A stretch of DNA of 64,000 nucleotides from Nepenthes gracilis (taxonomy: Eukaryota; Streptophyta; Magnoliopsida; Caryophyllales; Nepenthaceae): the NCBI GenBank assembly GCA_033239525.1, contig BSYO01000020.1, positions 7,684,656-7,748,655 of the forward strand. Reading direction: 5' to 3'. A program made the translations under genes and the position numbers. Under the pieces are notes generated by a model. It had not been told where the DNA came from and ran no database searches. It saw only the letters and a program-made list of their open reading frames with translations. This document shows positions 56,967-64,000 of this stretch, in pieces; position 1 is the stretch's first letter, and each line of letters opens with the position of its first letter.

Positions 56967-58192
56967 GTTTGGCTCAAGTGGTAAGAATTTTTATTTTTGT
57001 CATACTTTATGATATTCATGCATATAAATTAAGTCATGTGAAGACTGAAACCTATAAAAAATATAAAAATTATATAAGTATACAAAGGAAATAGTATAAT
57101 TTGATATGTGTATGATTTGTTCTCCTGAAATGAGAACTTTGTGAAAGAAGTTTGGTGGACTTTCCCTTAAAGAATAAGAAATGGTGAAACCTTGATCATG
57201 AATTTATATTTCAGAGGGTAGTATTCTCTAGTATGGTATAGATATTACAATGGAAACTCGGATTATCTTGGCCGTGTTTTGTAGTGAATGATATTCCTTG
57301 GCATACCTTAGTATATTATCCCGAAAGATCATTGTCTGCTAAGGGCCACGTGTAGCTAAGGCCCCGTCTACAAGGATTATATGTAGATGATCTTCTTCTG
57401 GGTCTTGAATAGAAGGAAATGGCTTTTGATTATGTAGAAGAAAATACAATCCAGAGTACAATCGACTGCTCCATTAGTCAATAAGGCCTACTGACCCTGA
57501 TCTGTAAAAATAAAGAAATTTATACATGTTTTGTAACTCTAAGTGAAGAAAGATAAAATATGAAAAGTTATTTATATTCTGAAAATATATTGGTTCATGT
57601 TTCATTTTATGCATCATATATTATGCTCATATCTCCTTCCCTATTTCATTTTAAATATATTATATATTATCATTGATTATATTACACTTGTTGAGTATTT
57701 GGCTCACCCTTACTATTTTTTTCTTACCTTTAGGCAAGCATGAGCCTATACCCGATAGGACGAGTTAGAGGATTAGAAGTTGGCTAGGCTTGAAGACTTA
57801 GAGGATGATATTGTGGACTTAGCCTTGTGGATTTGTACCTTATAGAGTCGTTTATAATAATTTTTATGGTCATGTATATTGATTATGATGATGATGTATA
57901 TAGTATATAGTTTTCGTTATATTTCATTGATGTATGTGCTTCTGCAGGTTGTTATGGTTAATTTGGGTACCTGGTGACATCTTGTCTGAGTCAACATCAT
58001 ACCCGAAGTTATGATGTTGGTGCCATGTGTTTATTGTAACTTTTGGATCTTGTGTTGAGATGTGCTGTGGTTGTATATTTATTATATAGGATTAATGTAC
58101 AGGTTTTGTATTAGTCTGATTGCCATTTTTTGTTGGAATTTTGTCGAATTTTGTTTAGAAACACGGTCTTTCACAAACTTTATCTTCTATTT

Positions 58193-60080
58193 TGTGACAT
58201 CCCGTATTTTTAGCCAAAAATTCGACATAATTTTGACTATAATACAGAGTCAGCCAAATATAAAACCTGTAATATAATTATGAACAACAAAAATACGACC
58301 TCAAAATCAAAAAATCCATTCACATCAAACACCTATATCTGGACAACACAAAAATCCAATCACAGGATCCTAAAACCGCCACAATCATGCCGTGGCTCCA
58401 ATGTTATATCTTCGAACACAACATCGGACACAGAGAGATGCCATTAGGTACCTGAAACAAATCATGAAAACATGCGGAAGCATAATCATTCCTCAGTACT
58501 GTAGAAACTACACTACAAATATATCCTTATCATCAATATCGTCATATGCATTCATCTCTATATGAAAATCATCAAAATACAAAATAATTCATCACGGGAC
58601 ACAAATCTTCATAGCTATGTTCATAAGGTTGTCTTCAACGTCTTCGAGCCTAGCCAACTTAAATCTTCTATCCTGCCTCATTGAGTGTAACTCATACTTA
58701 ACTGGAGGGAGAAAAATAGTAAGGGTGAGATAATATATGACACAAATGATTTCATGTTCAAAATATATGACACATAAATGATGGACAAAGATGGATATGA
58801 GGCTATGAGTCTTGATTCGGAAGAAATTCTTTCATGATTTATTTCCAATTTCCTTTAGTTCATTTCATTTGTCTTTTCGTAGTTATCAATTTATATCGAA
58901 GACTTACTTCGTTTGGAGCCCAAGATCAGTAGGCCTTCTTGTCAAAGGAACGGTCGGTGGTACCCTGGATTGTGTTTGCTCCTATACAATCCAAAGCTAT
59001 CTCATGCTATTCAAGACCCAGAGGCGGGCCATCTACATACAATCCCTATAGACGGAGCCGATCAGCTATGGCGGCCCAACCGTAAGTGGTTTCAAAACAG
59101 GTGATGACCTTCCGTAATAATATATTAAGGTATGCCAAGGAATATCACCCGCTATAAAACACGGCCAAGATACACGGCCATAGTAACCCTTGAGCTTCCA
59201 CTGTAATATTTTGGCATGTCAAAGTATATTATCCGTAATCCTTGGTCCAAGTTTCTTAGTTCCTTATTTCATTCGGGAATTCTATTCTTAAGCATAAAAT
59301 TCTTCCTTCCCACTCTATCAGAGAATGTTCATAAGCCCATTAGTTCATAATCTAAGAATTCTCTCCATCATTAAATTTTCTTTCCATAGGCATATTTTGA
59401 TACAAATTTTCAAATTTCCACATGAGCTTAAGTTCTCACGTGTTCTTGATTTGATGCATAATTTCCTTTGGAGTGTAAAGAATTAGGGATTCCTTTTTAC
59501 ATAAGCCAAATGGAATCTTAAGCTTTCGATCGATAATTCTTGACAAACGGTTCATAACATGATTTTTGAAACATTTTGGATTAATGTGTTCATGATACAT
59601 ACATAATTTATCATAAGGCTTGGGATATGCAAGGGACTTGTATCACCATAAGACGAATGTAACTTTACAGTGTTTGGGCATCAAATACCTTCCAAAAGCA
59701 TGCTATATAATTTCCGAAGCTAAGATCATGCGTAAATTATAGTTAATTCGAATAAAACTCAAAGAGGGCACAGGTTAAGGTTCCGGTGAACATAAAAACC
59801 ATACGAAACTATCAATTCGGATATGAAAGTCATATATGTGCATGAAAACGAAAGGGAAAAGTATGAGTGCACTTGCCTTAACCTTATACCCCTTAGATCG
59901 GAAGAAAGGATGGCCCGAAACACTTGAATGGCACATTTCACTCTCATGATATGCCTTTCTCTCTCTACCGAATCACTTCCTCTCTCCTCTGCACTGCCTC
60001 TGGCACTGCTTGGCTTCGCACACGCCGTCTCTGATCACTACAAATTACTCACGCACTGCCGCTGCCATCGACGCCTCTCT
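58193..60080 (-). repeat. delta-2 LTR, inverted relative to delta, 5' part missing
   Basis: In minus sense this is a delta-family LTR: it shares the block around 'gggattatatgtagatggccc' and the terminal region. It ends (minus sense) ATGTCACA at 58193. Putative intron 58702-59876 (AG|GCAAGT to CTCCAG). At 60080 it is cut by the theta fragment, so its U3 is not seen. Only 17 bp separate it from the end of the delta 3' LTR. Confidence 0.78.
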
Positions 60081-60459
60081 TGTGACGGAACAGATCCTAA
60101 TTCCCATAGGACCCTTCGTTAGACAAATTTAGGATAGAATTCATAAATTTAGATTAGTAATTTTACAAAAATTTTGGCAGAGTTCTATCTAAAATTTGAT
60201 AAAAACCCGAATATACAACTTATATAATTCAAACTGTGCAAGCACACAACTATTCAGATATCACATTTCAAACTACAACACATACACAGGGTCACCGATT
60301 TGCCATTTCCATTTTTGGCTCAAATATAATCCTATCCACTGAATTAGAAATATATAGGAGATGCCTTTCCATCCAGGGCACCTGGAGCACTCCCCTTTAG
60401 CAAAATGGCGCTCGATGGGGCGCTCGAGCGCCCATTGAGTGCCCTTCTCATACCCAGGT
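60081..60459 (-). repeat. theta LTR fragment
   Basis: Minus-sense LTR tail ending TTCCGTCACA at 60081, with a stretch like the gatcctgtg-type tails of the other families. After about 290 bp it jumps to a GCTCGAGCG-type U3 block (60405-60440), so it is internally deleted or a recombinant. Epsilon-2 adjoins at 60460, and the rest of theta may lie beyond the window. Confidence 0.55.
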
Positions 60460-61289
60460 TGTGACGGAACGGATTTTTTTTTTCCTCAAAAGCTTCCGTC
60501 AAACAGATAACATAATTAACGATCTAATTAAGGCAAGACTTCTGCAGAAATTTCGGCAGAGTCTCCTTGTAAATCGGATGAAAACCCAAAAATACAAACC
60601 TGTAATATTCATCCATAACAAGCACACAACTATCCATCATTCACAATTCCTACAACAATCATTCACAGGATCCTATGTGCCATCCATGGCACAAATCCAT
60701 CAAAGCAATTACTATTCTAACAGATAATTAACGAGATGCCATCTAGGACCTGCACAAGAAATCCAGAGTATAGCGGAAGTACACTACAACCTGCAGAAGC
60801 ATAGCATATTCTCTTTTACTATCATACATACATTTCACATGCTTGTTATACAAAATTCCACATGTTCTATAACATCAGGGACCAAAAGAGCAGTATATAA
60901 AAATCGTGTTTCTAGCTAAGCCTTTACATCAACAGGCTCCTCCAAAATAGCTTCAATATGCGGCGGTCCTCAAAAGTCTTCAAGCAACTCTTCTCTGTTT
61001 ACTCTTTTTCGTCGGGTAAAAGCTCTACTGTCTCATCTGGAGGGGGAAAACACTAAAACAAGTGAGCCGAGGCTCAACCCAAGGTACATGCTTATGAACG
61101 AAAAACGATTATACCAAAACGATCATATAACCATGTAAAACCATAATGTTTAATCAAACATCATCTCAAAAAGGAAATCAGAAAGACATGTTATAACGAT
61201 ATTAAATCTCATGCTTCATAAATCATATCACTATAGGTCAGAAAAGCTATAACTATAAACTTTATCGATGCATGGTAAAACTAAAATGG

Positions 61290-61505
61290 TACTTTATACT
61301 CGCTTCACTGTCATCTTTTCACCGTATACGATTTATTATCATCTTTTTCATCCGATGATACTCTATCATCTTTTTCACAGATACGCTTTCATTATCATCT
61401 TTTCATCCGATGATACTATCATATTTTCAATGTATACGCTTTCATTATCATCTTTTCATCCGATGATACTCTATCATCTTTTCACCGCATAATACATTTC
61501 ATCTT
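61290..61505. repeat. tandem array in epsilon-2 LTR
   Basis: Four to five irregular units combining CATCTTTTCATCCGATGATA with 'accgtatacgctttcattat'. It sits directly before the 'gaatgatcgaggatagattg' block, the same LTR position as array 1 of zeta, but the sequence is unrelated. Confidence 0.88.
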
Positions 61506-62589
61506 TTACCGTGACATATATCTTAACACCTTCGAGACCGGCCAAAGGTACCCTACTAGCGGAAGGGGCGAATGATCGAGGATAGATTGTGTTCAGTCCA
61601 CACAATCCAAGGCCTATCATGTCATATCATATCATGTATATCCCATCCCGAGGATATCTGTACTGTGTGCCACCCGAAGGTCGGCCTATGTTCCTCCTGG
61701 CTTAACGCCCTTGAGGACAGGGCGGACCATGAATCGCCTCCATGGACAGAGCTATCTCGATTACCACCGTAAGTTCTAAGGCCTCACCTAAGAACTTACG
61801 GGACTCAGTCACCTCGGGTCCCAAAATAATCAGAATTTTAAATCATCTCTTTATTGAAAATCCCATTTTCAAATCAAACTTTCACAACACAATTTCAGCA
61901 CTTCTTTAAATTTACATGGAAATTTTATCGGTATACGTCGTACATATTTTCAAAACAAACTATACAGGAAGCTTCATTTCGATGTCAATTAACTTTCATA
62001 TAGTAGAAGCTACGGTTAAAACTCATCAAAACCTCTTCATTTTCGTACATGGGGCTTCGCCAAAACCTTCGAACTCAAATCGATCTCTTACTTGCACATA
62101 TTTCATGAAATTAATATCATAGATGCCATGCATATACATTAAATCATGCAATTTACTCAAACTATACAACATTTTCGAGCTAGGGTTTCATCATATACTT
62201 TTCAAGAGAAATTGAACACCATTTTCATGCTCCTTCACGAAATCGAAGCCAAATTTTACAATAAACATGGAAAAACACAAATCTAACCGAGTAATCGAAG
62301 TAAACATGCTTCATGTACTTTAAACATGCATCATCAACATTTAGAGCATTTTCAACGGTTTTAAAGCACGAGAAATCAAGATGGTGAAAAAACAAATTCC
62401 AAGTACACTTGCCTCGAGCTCGCTTCTATAATTATTTTACCCGGATCGGATCGAACGGTGGTCTATCCCCTTTCTTCCTCTTCGTGCTTGTTGTTGTGCC
62501 TCAACTTTCTCTCTCTACAAACATATATCATTTAATCGCATTTAAACAAGGAATTATTACACAATATCGTCCGATATTTTCAGAAGAGT

Positions 62590-63120
62590 AGTACCATGTC
62601 GGTGCACGGAAACAGCACACGTGCCGAATCGGTTGATTCTCGGAATTCGGACATCCAACAGGTAATCTATGGAACCCGAGGCATGGGTAACTATAATCTC
62701 AAATCAATTTATACATTTAACTCCAAATAGAAGCTCAAACGGTGTCCGGCGCGGGTCAAGGGCTTCGCGAACGAAAATCCCTAAATAACCACAATTTCGA
62801 ATACCCAACCAACAAATTAACTTACCCAAGTCATACATAATCATAATCTAGTCTTAATTAAATCAAAGCCCCAAGAATCGAGTCAAACCACCCGGCGCGG
62901 GTTTAGGCTTCGCGTAACGGGAATTCACATAATTTCACCAAATCGGGCACCCAATCGACAAAATAACTTACCTAGGGTGTGGGTATTGGTATTCTAGTCT
63001 CAATTTATACAAAAGCCCCAAATATCGAGGGCCGGAATACACCCGATTGTACGTGGAACAGTACACGTGCGTGGGTGAGGGTTTGCGTCTTCCAAACCGA
63101 ACTTAGACTATAAATTAGGT
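62590..63120. repeat. ~130-bp degenerate tandem repeat in epsilon-2 LTR
   Basis: About four diverged units, each with GGCGCGGGT, 'ggcttcgcg', an AATCGGGCACCCAA-like stretch, AACTTACC and an AGCCCCAAATATCGAG-like block. Confidence 0.75.
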
Positions 63121-63561
63121 CTCCAAATTAATATATATTCATGCTTAGATTATAGAAAGCAATAAACACAAATTTAATCGGGTATCGAACGAGGGTACCC
63201 AAGAAAATAAAGCAAAAGTGCACGAAAATGAAAAACGAGGGTATGAGGTTTCTTGCCTCGACGTGCTCTACAACTTTCCCAACTAGCTCGAGCTCGAATC
63301 GGACCCGAAGGCCTCCATTTCCCCCCTTTTCCTTCGCGTGCTCCTTCTCCCACCGGGCTCCCACGAACACCGCCGCGCTGCCCACCGCGCCCCCTGCCAG
63401 CCACCAGCTCGCACGGCCGCCACCGGCCGCTGCCGACCCTGCGCCACCGGCGCGCCGACGCCGTCCGCCCCTCTCTCTCACCAACGAACCTCCTAACCTC
63501 GCTCTCTCTCTCTTCGCAAACCCTTTCTCCCACCCGCCTCCCGATTTCCCTCTCCCGCTTT

Positions 63562-63567
63562 TTATTA

Positions 63568-63614
<47 letters not shown>

Positions 63615-63636
63615 TTTATATATATATATATATATT
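63562..63636. repeat. (TTA)n and (TA)n microsatellites in epsilon-2 LTR
   Basis: About 14 TTA units to 63607 followed by TA repeats to 63636. Homologous in position to the ATA repeat at 11922-11974. Confidence 0.95.
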
Positions 63637-63848
63637 ACGTTTTCTTTTAATCTTAAACTTTAATTCGACACTCGAACGATAGAATGGGCACACTCCTAAG
63701 ATCGACCCATCAATTCCGAATATTCTCTCAAAATTTTGTAATGTTAAATTAATTTTTTTCTCACATCCGAATTACCCAAAATCACCAAAAATAATAAACA
63801 ATTTCAATTTAATCCAATAGAAATATTTCAGGATTTCGGGATGTTACA

Positions 63849-64000
63849 TTCTCCCCTACTTATAGAAATTTTGTCCTCGAAATTTAACGAACCTCGAATT
63901 CCCACAATCAGAGATAATCTCTCTCACATTCCGAAATCATTCCCTTAGGTGATTATTCTAAGAACCTTAAGCATTTGAATCATTCTAATCTTTATCACAA
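63849..64000 (-). other. epsilon-2 polypurine tract and start of internal region
   Basis: Minus-sense TAAGTAGGGGAGAA abuts the LTR (63849-63862), preceded by the TTAAATTTCGAGGACAAAAT box. The rest is internal 3' sequence matching that before epsilon-1 LTR, and it continues past the window edge. No coding sequence is visible. Confidence 0.8.

Larger units (their letters stand above)
37394..58175 (+). repeat. delta 3' LTR, split by alpha-2
   Basis: LTR sequence is 37394-38429 plus 56962-58175. The start TATAATTTATCGG replaces the expected TG, and the end is TTTCACA at 58175. TATA box TATAAAAG at 37660-37667, donor-like AAG|GCAAGT with the intron side from 37819, acceptor-like TTCTTACCTTTAG ending at 57733. 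The uninterrupted copy of every insertion site used in the delta 5' LTR can be read here. Confidence 0.85.
60460..63848 (-). repeat. epsilon-2 LTR
   Basis: 3389 bp. Minus-sense TGTAACATCCCG at 63848 to TTCCGTCACA at 60460. The first 250 bases (minus sense) match the epsilon-1 LTR including the trinucleotide repeat; its other half matches zeta. Donor-like AG|GCAAGA (intron side from 63256) or a second candidate AG|GCAAGT near 62410; acceptor-like CCCCCTCCAG ending at 61037. CTCTCT-rich sequence at 63340-63560. Confidence 0.85.

Noticed and set aside
63128..63663. Proline/alanine/arginine-rich and isoleucine-rich frames on both strands
   Set aside because: GC-rich LTR leader followed by TTA/TA repeats; overlapping frames on both strands are composition artefacts.

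Overview
The window looks like plant nuclear DNA (a flowering plant; the species cannot be named from it). It is filled almost end to end by nested LTR retrotransposons of the Ty3/gypsy chromovirus type, probably Tekay/Del-like. This rests on long LTRs (about 2.1-3.6 kb) with TG..CA ends, a primer-binding site complementary to the plant initiator tRNA-Met, a gag / protease / RT / RNase H / integrase / truncated chromodomain order, and 5-bp target-site duplications (TSDs). There is also one PIF/Harbinger DNA transposon and a LINE endonuclease fragment. I see no host gene, tRNA or rRNA. Family names alpha to theta below are my own labels.

Layout. 1-4945: alpha-1, minus strand, one partial LTR plus a broken pol, gag missing. 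4946-10408: eta LTR, plus, 5' truncated, carrying a Harbinger element at 5887-9618. 10409-13861: epsilon-1, decayed internal end plus a nearly complete LTR. 13862-58175: delta, an old plus-strand element (5' LTR to 34094, internal 34095-37393, 3' LTR from 37394) that hosts most later insertions. These are zeta solo LTR (14702-17585, minus), gamma full element (18370-34008, TSD GTTAA) and alpha-2 (38430-56961, minus, TSD GTTAC). Gamma in turn carries beta-1 (21292 to about 25960, with a LINE endonuclease segment inside its LTR) and alpha-3 solo LTR (26696-28931, TSD TTATC). Alpha-2 is an LTR-internal-LTR-internal-LTR array, and its left internal region carries beta-2 solo LTR (43569-46200). 58193-60080: delta-2 LTR, minus. 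60081-60459: theta LTR fragment. 60460-64000: epsilon-2 LTR and the start of its internal region, minus.

No element is intact. Alpha-2 is the youngest: it keeps a 304-codon gag frame in its left half and a 467-codon integrase frame in its right half. Both halves share a lost zinc ligand in the nucleocapsid knuckle and another in the integrase zinc finger. Gamma is older, with many stops and an RT active site changed from FIDD to FIDN. Delta and epsilon internal regions are almost erased.

The most interesting pattern is shared across families. Nearly every LTR has a TATA box, then (usually 65-160 bp downstream of it) a splice-donor-like AG|GCAAGT (AA|GTAAGT in epsilon-1). About 1.2-2.7 kb further on lies a CTCAC branch-point-like motif, a pyrimidine run and CAG, all inside the LTR. 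I read this as a conserved intron within the LTR leader, to be tested with RNA reads.
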